Shown here: positions 25,972 to 34,229 of the stretch, piece by piece
Layout: every line of letters starts with the position of its first letter
Position numbering within the stretch: position 1 is the stretch's first letter
Assembly (NCBI GenBank): GCA_009777775.1
Contig: WRLE01000007.1
Span: forward strand, 62,001-126,000
DNA from: Oscillospiraceae bacterium
GTDB taxonomy: Bacteria > Bacillota > Clostridia > Oscillospirales > Oscillospiraceae
Direction of reading: 5' to 3'
DNA length: 64,000 nt
Program-made: the position numbers and the translations under genes
The notes under the pieces: generated by a model
What the model was told of the DNA's origin: nothing
What the model saw: the letters and a program-made list of their open reading frames with translations, nothing else
Database searches by the model: none

Positions 25972-26667
25972 ATGAATGAAGCTTATGTCAATGATAAGAA
26001 ATACAAATATCTTTCTCTTGCATTTTCCATAATTGGTTTTTTGGCAACAGTAATTGTTTTAATAAATGGATACCATTTCTCAATTGGAATGATAATGTGT
26101 GTGTTTGGTATAACAGCATTTGTCTTTTCAAGACTAAGTAACAAAAAAATTTTAACACTTATCAGCATTCTTGCTATGACAATGTATTTTTCTGTTTTCC
26201 TCATAGCAAGTTATACAGGATGTACAATATGGAAGAACGACATGGATGATTGGAGTGATGAGCCAATTGAAATAGCATACACTCCAGAGTATACGATGTA
26301 TTTACCCGAAGGTCGCATATATTCAATGTTAGAATTGAGTAATTCAAGAGTTCGCTATTTTTTTATTGGCGATAATGACTATGAACTCTGTGATACCTAC
26401 AATAATACACTAGAAAATGTTATGACAAAACTAAATGCATACAGTCCTAATAATACCGACACTGAACGAGATAGATATTATTATTATAATCATTCATATA
26501 TATATTTTTATGATACCAGTGAAATGCCACCAGAGGAAGTGACCGATGTTTTAGAAACCTTAGGTATAGATACAATCCCATGTTTAATAAGAGTAGAAAA
26601 CGGCTCGGTTGTTAGCATAGTTTTAACTACTGATGAACAACAAATGGAAGAGTTGTTTTTGAATTGA
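25972..26667 (+). CDS. hypothetical membrane protein, three TM segments
   Basis: The 231-residue protein has three predicted N-terminal membrane helices (LAFSIIGFLATVIVLINGY; GMIMCVFGITAFVF; ILTLISILAMTMYFSVFLIA). A roughly 140-residue Tyr- and Asp-rich domain follows, probably outside the cell (RDRYYYYNHSYIYFYD). I recognise no family. The ATG 25972 follows GTGGAG with 7-nt spacing. It begins 22 nt after the truncated paralogue and could share its message. A strong terminator follows. Confidence 0.65.
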   Translation: MNEAYVNDKKYKYLSLAFSIIGFLATVIVLINGYHFSIGMIMCVFGITAFVFSRLSNKKILTLISILAMTMYFSVFLIASYTGCTIWKNDMDDWSDEPIEIAYTPEYTMYLPEGRIYSMLELSNSRVRYFFIGDNDYELCDTYNNTLENVMTKLNAYSPNNTDTERDRYYYYNHSYIYFYDTSEMPPEEVTDVLETLGIDTIPCLIRVENGSVVSIVLTTDEQQMEELFLN

Positions 26668-26754
26668 TAATTGTTGGCTTACATTGATTCAGAAACATGA
26701 CTTTTATAGATTGATATTGAAATAGCTAATAGAATAGGTTTTTTAGTAAAACAA

Positions 26755-26785
26755 CAGCGGAGCGAAAATTCGCTCCGCTGCTGTT
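26755..26785. terminator. bidirectional terminator, copy 1 of a shared hairpin
   Basis: CAGCGGAGCGAA (26755-26766) pairs with TTCGCTCCGCTG (26769-26780), followed by CTGTTTTT. It lies between convergent genes. A nearly identical 26-bp hairpin recurs at 32264-32289. Confidence 0.85.
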
Positions 26786-26802
26786 TTTAGTTATACAACA
26801 AT

Positions 26803-28485
26803 TTATTCACTAACCTCGAACTCAAAGTTTGGAGCAAAGGTCCACTCTCCATCGGCTTCTATGACTATGAAACCGTAGGACATTTTACCTATTCCGAAAC
26901 CATAATCTATCGTACCAACGTCATCAACATTGACAATATCCGAATACGCCCCAACTGTATCAACGATTGTAGCTTCAGAAGCTCCAGACCCCGCAGTTCC
27001 AGGTACCCATTTTACTGTAAATGGTCCAGATCCATTATGGCTTATAATGAAGTCGCCGTAAAGAGTAATGCTAGCAAAGACGCTATCCCCATATCCTGAT
27101 CTTATGTGATTGTGCCTGTGCGCCATTAGGGAGTACATGGCTCTGACGCTCCAGTCGCCACTAGCTACGATATCTATGTTTTTCCCAATGGTGACATCCC
27201 TGAGAATCCTGCCGCTATAGGCACCGGTAACTGAAAATAGAACATCATCGTCTATTTTAATAGCAAACTCGCCAGTACCTTCGTGGATTATGTCAAAGGC
27301 AAGAGTGGGTACAAAACGGTTATACACGGAATCGTTTCCACTGCCGCTTTTTTGAAAAAACTCGACGCCGAATATCGAAGGTACGAGGGAGAAATCGACA
27401 TTTGACACATTTTGATTGCTTAATACTATGTTAGCAATGCTTCCATCTGCATTGTATGAGATTTCGAGAAAATATACTGCCTCTTCCAGCTTGTCAGTGG
27501 ATTCGCCAATTGAGTTATAATAATAGGTGGCTGTATCGCGCTGAGGCAACACATTTTCCGTCAATGAGAATTGAAGATTAAACTCATTGGGTTCGCCCAG
27601 TATAGTTGAAACATCCTCGCTAGTGCTGTTGACGGAAATACCATTAAAACTCCAGGGGTTATCGTCTGGTAGTATAGTAGGCGAGCTACTTATCCTAACT
27701 ACCATATTGTTCATAAACCAAATGAGGGAGCCATCAAGATAGTGTGACCAATCGTTTCTGAATGTCTGCCCAAAAGCAGCTTCGAGTATTCTAGTTTCTG
27801 TACCGAGGGACATTTCCACACCATTGCCTTTGTAGCTGACTATTACGCCAGAGTAGTCGATTCTATCGGGATAAACCAGATGCCCATATATGCCAAGGCG
27901 GACGTTGTATAGTTTGTTCATAGCTTGGGCAAATTCATCCTTTGAGATTGTTGCAGATGGTCTAAATAGATTCCCGTTGCTGTTGAGGTATCCATTTGAA
28001 ATGGAAAAGGACATCGCTTCAATTGCCCAAAGGGGTACTTGGGAGTAGTCGGCGAATCCGGCGCCAACAGCTGAACTACTATCTATTCCATCGGTTGCAT
28101 TGAGAAACTCGGTTATAATGCGATGAATGAGCATCGACGCTTCGGCTCTGGTAATTGCCCTTTCTCCATTAAATGCTCTATTTCCGCAGCCCTGAACCAA
28201 ACCCCTTTGTTCAGCCCAAATAACGGCTTCCGCATATGGTTTATCAATCACATCAATAAAATCTGTAGGTTCAGCAGTAATACCATATTCATAGGCTCCG
28301 ACGTATATAGGATCTCCTCCACCAGGGGGTAAGATATCGCTGTAGTAAAAAACGTTGAACAAAAGTTGCAAGGCGGCACCTCTTGTTAAGGGTTCATGCT
28401 GGTTGCTTGCTTGTGCTATTGGTATTGTGAATGTTATTGTGAAGATGCAAATTATAACAATAGCTAATACTCGTGTTTTTTTCAT
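26803..28485 (-). CDS. secreted protein with S-layer homology (SLH) repeats
   Basis: The 560-residue protein has a signal peptide (residues about 1-26, ending IAQAS). Three SLH-like repeats follow in residues about 30-200: PYAEAVIWAEQRGLV...FNGERAITRAEASMLIHRI, then VPLWAIEAMSFSISNGYL...FRPSATISKDEFAQAMNKL. SLH domains anchor proteins to wall polysaccharides. The remaining 350 residues are beta-rich with no domain I recognise. GGGAGGAT precedes the ATG. The ligand or enzymatic role is unknown. Confidence 0.8.
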   Translation of the reverse strand: MKKTRVLAIVIICIFTITFTIPIAQASNQHEPLTRGAALQLLFNVFYYSDILPPGGGDPIYVGAYEYGITAEPTDFIDVIDKPYAEAVIWAEQRGLVQGCGNRAFNGERAITRAEASMLIHRIITEFLNATDGIDSSSAVGAGFADYSQVPLWAIEAMSFSISNGYLNSNGNLFRPSATISKDEFAQAMNKLYNVRLGIYGHLVYPDRIDYSGVIVSYKGNGVEMSLGTETRILEAAFGQTFRNDWSHYLDGSLIWFMNNMVVRISSSPTILPDDNPWSFNGISVNSTSEDVSTILGEPNEFNLQFSLTENVLPQRDTATYYYNSIGESTDKLEEAVYFLEISYNADGSIANIVLSNQNVSNVDFSLVPSIFGVEFFQKSGSGNDSVYNRFVPTLAFDIIHEGTGEFAIKIDDDVLFSVTGAYSGRILRDVTIGKNIDIVASGDWSVRAMYSLMAHRHNHIRSGYGDSVFASITLYGDFIISHNGSGPFTVKWVPGTAGSGASEATIVDTVGAYSDIVNVDDVGTIDYGFGIGKMSYGFIVIEADGEWTFAPNFEFEVSE

Positions 28486-28516
28486 AATATCCTCCCAGTT
28501 TAATAAAATCTACACA

Positions 28517-28546
28517 TTGGGGTGAGAGCATTCACTCCCACCCCAA
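28517..28546 (-). terminator. hairpin after the small secreted protein
   Basis: TTGGGGTG with GAG on the left pairs with CTC and CACCCCAA on the right, about 12 bp with one mismatch. The following minus-strand sequence has only a weak T-run (GATTTTATT). Confidence 0.5.
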
Positions 28547-28593
28547 CATCCTTCACAGAAAATCGAATTCTGATACTATTGTATGGTGTATTA

Positions 28594-28908
28594 TCAACCG
28601 TATTGACATGACCAATTCCCTATTTTCATAGTACACTTACCATTTGAATTAAGAGTGTGTGGATTAGTATATTGTTGGATTGTGAGGACTACATAATTTC
28701 CATCATAATCCCAACCCCATGTTTTTATCACAGTATAGAAACAATAAGATGAGGTTGGTGTCCCATAATTTGGTACTAATTCTGTTTCTATGTGATCTTC
28801 TTCTTCCTCAAAATCCTCATGAGCAATTGCTGTACCAAACGGTAAAAGAAATGATGTCATGATTGCTAAGACAAGGATAAGCGATAATAGTTTAGTTTTT
28901 TTTGTCAT
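28594..28908 (-). CDS. small secreted protein of unknown function
   Basis: The 104-residue product has a signal peptide (LLSLILVLAIMTSFLLPFGTAIA, cleavage near residue 29). An acidic stretch HEDFEEEEDHIETE follows, then a Tyr/Trp-rich domain with three cysteines (SSYCFYTV, GKCTMKIGNWSCQYG). Two of these could form a disulfide outside the cell. AAGGGGT precedes the ATG. A 16-bp motif upstream at 28995-29010 is shared with the next minus-strand gene. No family recognised. Confidence 0.6.
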   Translation of the reverse strand: MTKKTKLLSLILVLAIMTSFLLPFGTAIAHEDFEEEEDHIETELVPNYGTPTSSYCFYTVIKTWGWDYDGNYVVLTIQQYTNPHTLNSNGKCTMKIGNWSCQYG

Positions 28909-28994
28909 AATTGTACCCCTTAGATAAAAATTTTATGAGTTAACTCTGAATGAATTGTATCAAAGTTTAACATATAAAGCAATAGTATACTTGT

Positions 28995-29010
28995 AAACAA
29001 AGTGTGAATA
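28995..29010. promoter_or_regulatory. shared 16-bp upstream motif, copy 1
   Basis: AAACAAAGTGTGAATA, about 90 nt upstream of the small secreted protein, matches 15 of 16 bases at 30488-30503 upstream of the solute-binding protein. A 10-bp CACTAACAGT at 29030-29039 is also repeated (inverted) ahead of blaI. Confidence 0.4.
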
Positions 29011-29105
29011 GTTCAACAATAAGTGTAACCACTAACAGTAAGCGTAGAAATGCGATAAATATGTATTACATTTTGTCATGTCATATCAATTCATTACAAA
29101 CAAGC

Positions 29106-30410
29106 TCAATACTCATTAGTTAAGTATTCCTGTGCCCTTCTTTGTATTATAGCAGCAGTTTCTTCAGCAGTCCTCGTACCAGAGAAATATAGTTCGGTTT
29201 CTGTTGAAATAATCGTCCACAAACCTACATCAATACGTATCAAACTTGAAGTGTCTATCATTTCTAAAAGACAATCAGTTTCTTCTTCAGTAAGCGCATA
29301 TCGATATTTGTATATTCCAGAGTAAGCAAAGGCATGCCATTTATTGTTCAATTCTAATCTATCGTAGAATGTATGTCTGTTAGTAGATAGTGTCAATGTA
29401 GCGGCTTCATGCGTCAATGATGGATCGACATACATTAGGTTCGTTTGTTTTATATACTCCCAAGCAGCATCTTTGTCGTTGCAAGTAGCGGTCATAGCAA
29501 AGATATCAACAAGTATCAGTTTCCCTCCGAAACAATTATTGTTTGGAAACCCAACAAAGTTAATACCTGTTTCATAAGATAATTTGTAAATTCCGATATG
29601 GTGTATGTATGGAATCGAGACTTTGGTTAAAAGCAAGCTGTCTTCTTCAAACATATTTTCAATAGTAGCTGCGATATATAAAGGTTCGTTATAATATTTG
29701 TCATTTTCGAAACTGGCTCTCGGAACAGTCTTTATAAATTGAAGTAATTCTATAAACTCGTCACTATCGAAATCACATATCAACTCCTCTAAGTCCCAAA
29801 AAACATTGTAATGCAAAGCTTCATATAGAATATCATTAGGCTTCATTTTAGCAAAAACATATGAATTATCTCCAAGGTTATCAAGAGCGATATACATATC
29901 ACCAAGACTTAAGCCTAATTGACTGTTTACATGGTTAGATTTTGCCATAAAAGTTTCAATTCGAAAACAATTTGCTGCGTATATAAATTGGTTTTGATAC
30001 TCCATTGCTTCCAGTGCTTTTGGCATGAAATCTTCGCGGCTGAGTTCAGGGTCATTATCAAGATAATAGTACAAGTCTTCAAAAATTCCATCTTTTGCTA
30101 AAGTATCATATATAGGATTAACGTATCGAAAGTATATAATGTCTGGAATATTTCCAGCTTCGACATCTAACAAAAATTTTTCTATGTGTGCAGTAGAATT
30201 TAATTCGTTATAATAACTTACTAATTCAATGTGGATGTTGGCATTACGACGATTAAAATGATTTATCCTTGACTCCCAATAGCTTGGATGTGTGTCAAAA
30301 ACAGCTAGTGTCAGCACAGTTTTTTCGACAGGTTTCACTGAAAATGCCACTAAAATGAATAATGAAATAAGCAAAACCAGTAATATATACAATATCTTAT
30401 GCGTTTTCAT
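29106..30410 (-). CDS. extracellular solute-binding protein (family 1-like), orphan
   Basis: The 434-residue protein has an N-terminal membrane anchor (ILYILLVLLISLFILVAF) and the general shape of ABC sugar-type binding proteins: LTLAVFDTHPSYWESRINHFNRR, then VEAGNIPDIIYF and AAWEYIKQ. There is no lipobox cysteine, unlike most Gram-positive binding proteins, so it would stay tethered by the hydrophobic segment. No permease or ATPase gene is nearby. It may serve as a sensor or work with a transporter elsewhere. It is divergent from the blaI/blaR1-like pair. Confidence 0.7.
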   Translation of the reverse strand: MKTHKILYILLVLLISLFILVAFSVKPVEKTVLTLAVFDTHPSYWESRINHFNRRNANIHIELVSYYNELNSTAHIEKFLLDVEAGNIPDIIYFRYVNPIYDTLAKDGIFEDLYYYLDNDPELSREDFMPKALEAMEYQNQFIYAANCFRIETFMAKSNHVNSQLGLSLGDMYIALDNLGDNSYVFAKMKPNDILYEALHYNVFWDLEELICDFDSDEFIELLQFIKTVPRASFENDKYYNEPLYIAATIENMFEEDSLLLTKVSIPYIHHIGIYKLSYETGINFVGFPNNNCFGGKLILVDIFAMTATCNDKDAAWEYIKQTNLMYVDPSLTHEAATLTLSTNRHTFYDRLELNNKWHAFAYSGIYKYRYALTEEETDCLLEMIDTSSLIRIDVGLWTIISTETELYFSGTRTAEETAAIIQRRAQEYLTNEY

Positions 30411-30487
30411 CAGTTATCAATCCTTTCTTTTTGCCTGTGTGTAGGCATATTATCATGCATTTTAGTAATAATCAATGGATAAGTTGA

Positions 30488-30503
30488 AAACAAAATGTGA
30501 ATA
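30488..30503. promoter_or_regulatory. shared 16-bp upstream motif, copy 2
   Basis: AAACAAAATGTGAATA differs from the copy at 28995-29010 by one base. It lies about 80-90 nt before the ATG of the solute-binding protein. Confidence 0.4.
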
Positions 30504-30584
30504 CACCAACGAAAGGTTGTAATATACAAGTGAGAACTAGTATATTATTGTTTGTAATTATCTATAAAATTAGTATTAAATACA

Positions 30585-30612
30585 TTGACATTTATTATTT
30601 GTGTGGTATTAT
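30585..30612 (+). promoter_or_regulatory. promoter of the blaI-blaR1-like operon
   Basis: TTGACA (30585-30590) and TATTAT (30607-30612) are 16 nt apart, 56 nt before the blaI-like ATG. Confidence 0.65.
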
Positions 30613-30623
30613 AGGTTATACAA

Positions 30624-30633
30624 ACTGTTAGTG
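30624..30633. promoter_or_regulatory. candidate operator overlapping the blaI-like leader
   Basis: ACTGTTAGTG just after the promoter is the exact reverse complement of CACTAACAGT at 29030-29039. Its position between promoter and gene suits autorepression. It does not match the classical TACAnnTGTA BlaI/MecI operator. Confidence 0.3.
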
Positions 30634-30667
30634 TTCACCATAACGGTATCAAAAGGAGGTAATTATT

Positions 30668-31054
30668 ATGGACTTGACACCAAATGAGTTGCAAATTATG
30701 AGTGTATTATGGAAATTAAATAACCCGCTTACGGGATCTGAAATACTAAAGCATTCTGTCAACAAGACTTGGAAAGACACATCACTGCATACTCTTTTAA
30801 AAAGCTTACTTGCAAAAAAAGCCATAGCAGAACACGGTTTTCACAAAGATGGCAAAGCTATATCACGCACATTCATTGCGAAACTATCAAGCGAAGACTA
30901 TTATACAAATTTTTTTACTAGCTACCCCACAGAGGAAATCCCGCAACTTTTTTCCATGTTAATGCGCCGAGATGATATTAACACCGAAACGATAGAGAGA
31001 ATGGAAGAGATAATTCAAAAGCTACGCAAGGAGTTGGAAAGCCTTGATAAGTGA
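30668..31054 (+). CDS. BlaI/MecI-family transcriptional repressor
   Basis: The 128-residue protein matches the Penicillinase_R family. It has a winged helix-turn-helix (LTPNELQIMSVLWKLNNPLTGSEIL...WKDTSLHTLLKSLLAKKAI) and a C-terminal dimerisation helix. Such repressors are inactivated when a BlaR1-type protease is triggered. AAAGGAGGT at 30652-30660 is a near-perfect ribosome-binding site. The next gene, a BlaR1-like M56 protease, overlaps its end by 11 nt. No beta-lactamase is encoded nearby, so the signal is probably not a beta-lactam. Confidence 0.9.
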   Translation: MDLTPNELQIMSVLWKLNNPLTGSEILKHSVNKTWKDTSLHTLLKSLLAKKAIAEHGFHKDGKAISRTFIAKLSSEDYYTNFFTSYPTEEIPQLFSMLMRRDDINTETIERMEEIIQKLRKELESLDK

Positions 31055-32201
31055 AAAATCGTTTATTATAGCATTTATATTCATCAATGTGGCGATGTTT
31101 ATCATTACATTGCTTATGCGAAAGACAAATTACTTAATAAAAGCAAGCACAATCGCATTGGTGTTCCTTGCTTTATTAAGTGTGTTGCGTTTAATTGTTC
31201 CACTAGATTTGCCTTTCGCTTATATCGTGAATTCATATAGAATAATACCATCTATAAAGACAATATTGTGGAATGACTTGGGAGGAGAATCTATGTATGA
31301 TGGAAGATTAGGTTTTGCTCTTCCTCTTTTATGGATTACGTATTTTGTATTCTTATTTTGTGCAACTGTTCATAAATTCTACATTTATCGTAAAAACAGA
31401 ATTAACTATGAAATTATAGATAGTGTACAAGTCAATCGTGTGCTAGAGCGTTTGCAATTGAAAAAGTTGAATGTGTATGTTTCACCAAATGTTGGTATAC
31501 CTTATGTTACTGGTTTACGGAATGCATATGTCTATTTGCCAGACATGGAATTATCAGATGATATGCTGGAAATGATTATCATGCACGAATACCAGCACTT
31601 CAAGTCACGAGACATTTTAATCAAATCCATATATCTGTTGCTTCGTATTGTATTCTGGTGGAATCCTTTTATGTATTTATTCCAGCGCGAGCTAGATAAA
31701 CTGCTGGAAATCCGCTGCGATACCAATGTGACAAAGCATATGAGCGAAAAGGAAAGGGTTCATTATTTAGATACGATGCTATCATTTGCAAAACTTATTA
31801 ACACCGATGAACCAAAGAAGCTGCTTGTTGCCCCTGCCTTTTTTCATTCCGACAAATATGGATTCATGGAACAACGGCTGAGTGTAGTGGCAAATAATGG
31901 CAAAAATAAATCAAGGTTATTACAGTTTATATCAATCGTATTGGTCATGTTTCTGTTCTTTGGTTCATATTCATTTGTGTTACAACCTGCATATAATCCA
32001 CCAAAGAGGGACTTATCAGATGCATTCGCTATAAACACTGACTTTGACATACAGTTACCAGACAACAGCATACTAGCAAATATTGAACATCGTAACATTA
32101 CCGAATGGTATTGTAGGTTTAAGGATGGAATACTTGAAATGCGTCTATGGTCGGTTTCGCAAGGAAAATGGCTAACTAGATGGATGCTTGCTCCGGTATG
32201 A
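31044..32201 (+). CDS. BlaR1-like M56 membrane metalloprotease without penicillin-sensor domain
   Basis: The 385-residue protein has four or so membrane helices, the M56 zinc motif MHEYQHFKSRD (HExxH) and a second ligand region LLEIRCDTN. After the last helix (FISIVLVMFLFFGSYSFVL) only about 70 residues remain. BlaR1 carries about 250 residues of penicillin-binding sensor there, which are missing. The start is TTG 31044 with AAGGAG upstream, overlapping the repressor gene. It should cleave the BlaI-like repressor in response to an unknown signal. Confidence 0.85.
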   Translation: MISEKSFIIAFIFINVAMFIITLLMRKTNYLIKASTIALVFLALLSVLRLIVPLDLPFAYIVNSYRIIPSIKTILWNDLGGESMYDGRLGFALPLLWITYFVFLFCATVHKFYIYRKNRINYEIIDSVQVNRVLERLQLKKLNVYVSPNVGIPYVTGLRNAYVYLPDMELSDDMLEMIIMHEYQHFKSRDILIKSIYLLLRIVFWWNPFMYLFQRELDKLLEIRCDTNVTKHMSEKERVHYLDTMLSFAKLINTDEPKKLLVAPAFFHSDKYGFMEQRLSVVANNGKNKSRLLQFISIVLVMFLFFGSYSFVLQPAYNPPKRDLSDAFAINTDFDIQLPDNSILANIEHRNITEWYCRFKDGILEMRLWSVSQGKWLTRWMLAPV

Positions 32202-32263
32202 CTGTATTGATGATATTGAGTATTAAACCAGTTTTTAATTCTGATGCTAAATAATAAAACTAC

Positions 32264-32289
32264 CAGCGGAGCGAATTTTCGCTCCGCTG
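32264..32289. terminator. terminator hairpin, copy 2
   Basis: CAGCGGAGCG pairs with CGCTCCGCTG around AATTTT. This is the same hairpin as at 26755-26780 apart from the loop. It follows the BlaR1-like gene by about 60 nt. Confidence 0.75.
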
Positions 32290-32334
32290 ATTTATTAATA
32301 CCGGCTATTGTTACAAGTCACGGGGTAACAATCC

Positions 32335-32426
32335 AGTGGTATTGCGAGCAGCGTTGCGACGTGGCAATATCACTAAACAGCAATTTCGGTGTAATAAGAT
32401 CCTTCACTTCGTTCAGGATAACACGG
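32335..32426. repeat. degenerate intergenic repeat of the ATTGCGAG...CTTCGTTCAGGAT type
   Basis: ATTGCGAGCAGCGTTGCGAC, then GTGGCAAT, later GATCCTTCACTTCGTTCAGG, resembles the common bacterial intergenic palindrome that starts GTCATTGCGAG and ends CAGGATGACA. Here it has decayed ends. ATTGC (32341-32345) still pairs with GCAAT (32364-32368). It occupies part of the 881-bp gap before cobT. Confidence 0.5.
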
Positions 32427-32530
32427 TTAGTGCGTACTGTGTATTCAATTAATAACAAGATATAGGATTCAAGCACCCCATTGTCAGTAACCTGCTATAT
32501 TCAAGAGACATAAAAATTCCTTTATAATCC

Positions 32531-32560
32531 TTGACAGTTTTGCGGGGCTTGTGGTATAGT
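32531..32560 (+). promoter_or_regulatory. promoter of the cobalamin salvage operon
   Basis: TTGACA (32531-32536) and TATAGT (32555-32560) are 18 nt apart, placing the transcript start just ahead of the riboswitch. Confidence 0.75.
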
Positions 32561-32589
32561 CTGTTTCAGCAAAGTTCAATTAAATATCT

Positions 32590-32820
32590 ACAAAACGAAG
32601 GTGTGCGATGACTGCGCTTTTTATAGCGAAATTGTCTGTGCAAGAATAGGGAATCAGGTTTGAATCCTGAGCAGTCCTGCTGCCGTGTTGGCTGCTGGTT
32701 TCGTGTCCTTTTGCGGAGTAATCTGCAATAGTACAACCATTGAGCAAAGACGCTTGAGAAGGTGAAACTAAAGCATAAGCCTTAGCCGGAAGACCTGCCT
32801 CGTTTTCGTACCAGCGAGTA
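32590..32820 (+). ncRNA. adenosylcobalamin riboswitch
   Basis: The aptamer core shows GGGAATCAGGTTTGAATCCT followed by GAGCAGTCCTGCTGCCGTG (32649-32686), the conserved GGGAA...GGUG...CCGC region. The B12 box TTAGCCGGAAGACCTGCCT lies at 32782-32800. It lies directly upstream of cobT-cobU-cobS, the usual targets. A candidate regulated terminator follows at 32915-32945. Boundaries are approximate. Confidence 0.93.
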
Positions 32821-32914
32821 AACAATAACTGGTACAGCGGCTTGCGCCGTTCCGTAGTGGCTTCACAGTGTATGGGGACAATATGGATTGTTATGGATTT
32901 GGATTCATTGTGCG

Positions 32915-32945
32915 AGCGGTATTATATGCCGCTTTTGCGTTTTTC
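32915..32945 (+). terminator. candidate riboswitch-controlled terminator
   Basis: AGCGGT (32915-32920) pairs with GCCGCT (32928-32933), followed by TTTGCGTTTTT. It sits between the cobalamin aptamer and cobT, where ligand-dependent termination would act. Confidence 0.5.
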
Positions 32946-33082
32946 TATCCAGCATACCCATAAGCTTCTATACCCAGGCTTCCAGCGAGACGACGCATCG
33001 TTGAAAGACTGGGTTTTCATTTCTATTGTAACTTTACAAATCCAGCAGTTTTATCTACTTATAAGAAAAGGGAGCCAATAAT

Positions 33083-34186
33083 ATGTCAAAGGAAAAACTA
33101 AAGGAATACATCTCTCAAATCAAAGGTCTCGATGACGAGGCAGCACAGAGGGCGCAGGAAAGATTGGACTCCCTGGCAAAGCCTCCTGGCAGCCTTGGCA
33201 AGCTCGAGGACATCGCCAAGCATTTGTCAGGTATCAGCGGGCAGATATATTATAATAGTGAAAAACGCTGTGTAATCGTCATGTCCTCTGATAATGGAGT
33301 CGTTGAAGAAGGCGTGTCCTCCACTCCCCAATCTGTGACCTTGGCTCAAACAATAAATTTTGTACGAGGTTTAACCGGAGTTGCTGTTATAGCAAAGCAG
33401 TTCGATACTGATTTAATCGTTGTGGATGTGGGCATCAACGCAGATGTGGATTATCCTGGTATCATTAACAAAAAAATCCGCAAGTCCACTTGGAATCTGG
33501 CGAAACAACATGCAATGACATATGACGAGGCTCTTCAAGCGGTGCTCATTGGCATAGAAACAGCAATTGATGCTGTCAATAATGGCTATACCCTTCTAGG
33601 TGCAGGGGAAATGGGAATCGGAAACACCACCACATCGGCAGCAGTGCTTTGCGCTTTGACGGGTTTTCCAGCAGAGGATGTGGTGGGCAAAGGCGGCGGC
33701 TTGTTGGAAGATGCATATAGGCATAAAATCGATGTGGTGAAAAACGCTGTGAGAGACCACGAGCCAGACCCAGCTGACCCCATTGATGTTTTGGCTAAGG
33801 TTGGCGGTTTCGACCTTGCTGCCATGGCTGGTGTTTTTCTTGGTGGTGCCATAATGCGGGTACCTGTGGTTATAGATGGTTTTATATCAATGGTGGCTGC
33901 CCTTGCTGCCGCCCGTATATCGCCGATAGCAAAAGAATTTATGATTGCTTCCCATGCTTCCTTTGAACAAGGTTTCATCCATGCTGCGGAAGCCTTAGGT
34001 GTCGAGCCATGCTTGATGATGAGTATGCGCCTAGGAGAAGGGAGCGGCTGTCCCATTATGTTTGCTGTGATAGATGCCGCTTGCGGAATGATGAGGGATA
34101 TGGCGACTTTTGCGGAAGCTGACATTAATGATGATTATTTAGATGAGTTGAGAAAGGGCGACCATTTTACAATTAACAAAGACTGA
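33083..34186 (+). CDS. cobT: nicotinate-nucleotide-dimethylbenzimidazole phosphoribosyltransferase
   Basis: CobT activates the lower-ligand base as alpha-ribazole phosphate for cobalamin nucleotide-loop assembly. The 367-residue protein has the N-terminal SLAKPPGSLGKLEDIA, the GAGEMGIGNTTTSAA loop, VGKGGGL and the C-terminal RLGEGSGCP with the catalytic Glu. It is the first gene after the riboswitch; AAAAGGGAG precedes the ATG. cobU and cobS follow. Confidence 0.96.
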   Translation: MSKEKLKEYISQIKGLDDEAAQRAQERLDSLAKPPGSLGKLEDIAKHLSGISGQIYYNSEKRCVIVMSSDNGVVEEGVSSTPQSVTLAQTINFVRGLTGVAVIAKQFDTDLIVVDVGINADVDYPGIINKKIRKSTWNLAKQHAMTYDEALQAVLIGIETAIDAVNNGYTLLGAGEMGIGNTTTSAAVLCALTGFPAEDVVGKGGGLLEDAYRHKIDVVKNAVRDHEPDPADPIDVLAKVGGFDLAAMAGVFLGGAIMRVPVVIDGFISMVAALAAARISPIAKEFMIASHASFEQGFIHAAEALGVEPCLMMSMRLGEGSGCPIMFAVIDAACGMMRDMATFAEADINDDYLDELRKGDHFTINKD

Positions 34187-34229
34187 TTGTGTTGGTAAAA
34201 ATGAAATCATATTGGAGACAAATCAAAAA

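Noticed and set aside
32244-32465. A 73-codon plus-strand frame after the BlaR1-like gene
   Set aside because: It crosses a terminator and a decayed intergenic repeat and has no ribosome-binding site.
32580-32825. An 81-codon minus-strand frame
   Set aside because: It coincides with the adenosylcobalamin riboswitch on the opposite strand; the conserved bases are explained by the aptamer.
33586-34125. A 179-codon minus-strand frame inside cobT
   Set aside because: Shadow of a well-conserved gene; Ala/Ser/Pro-rich composition and no homology recognised.
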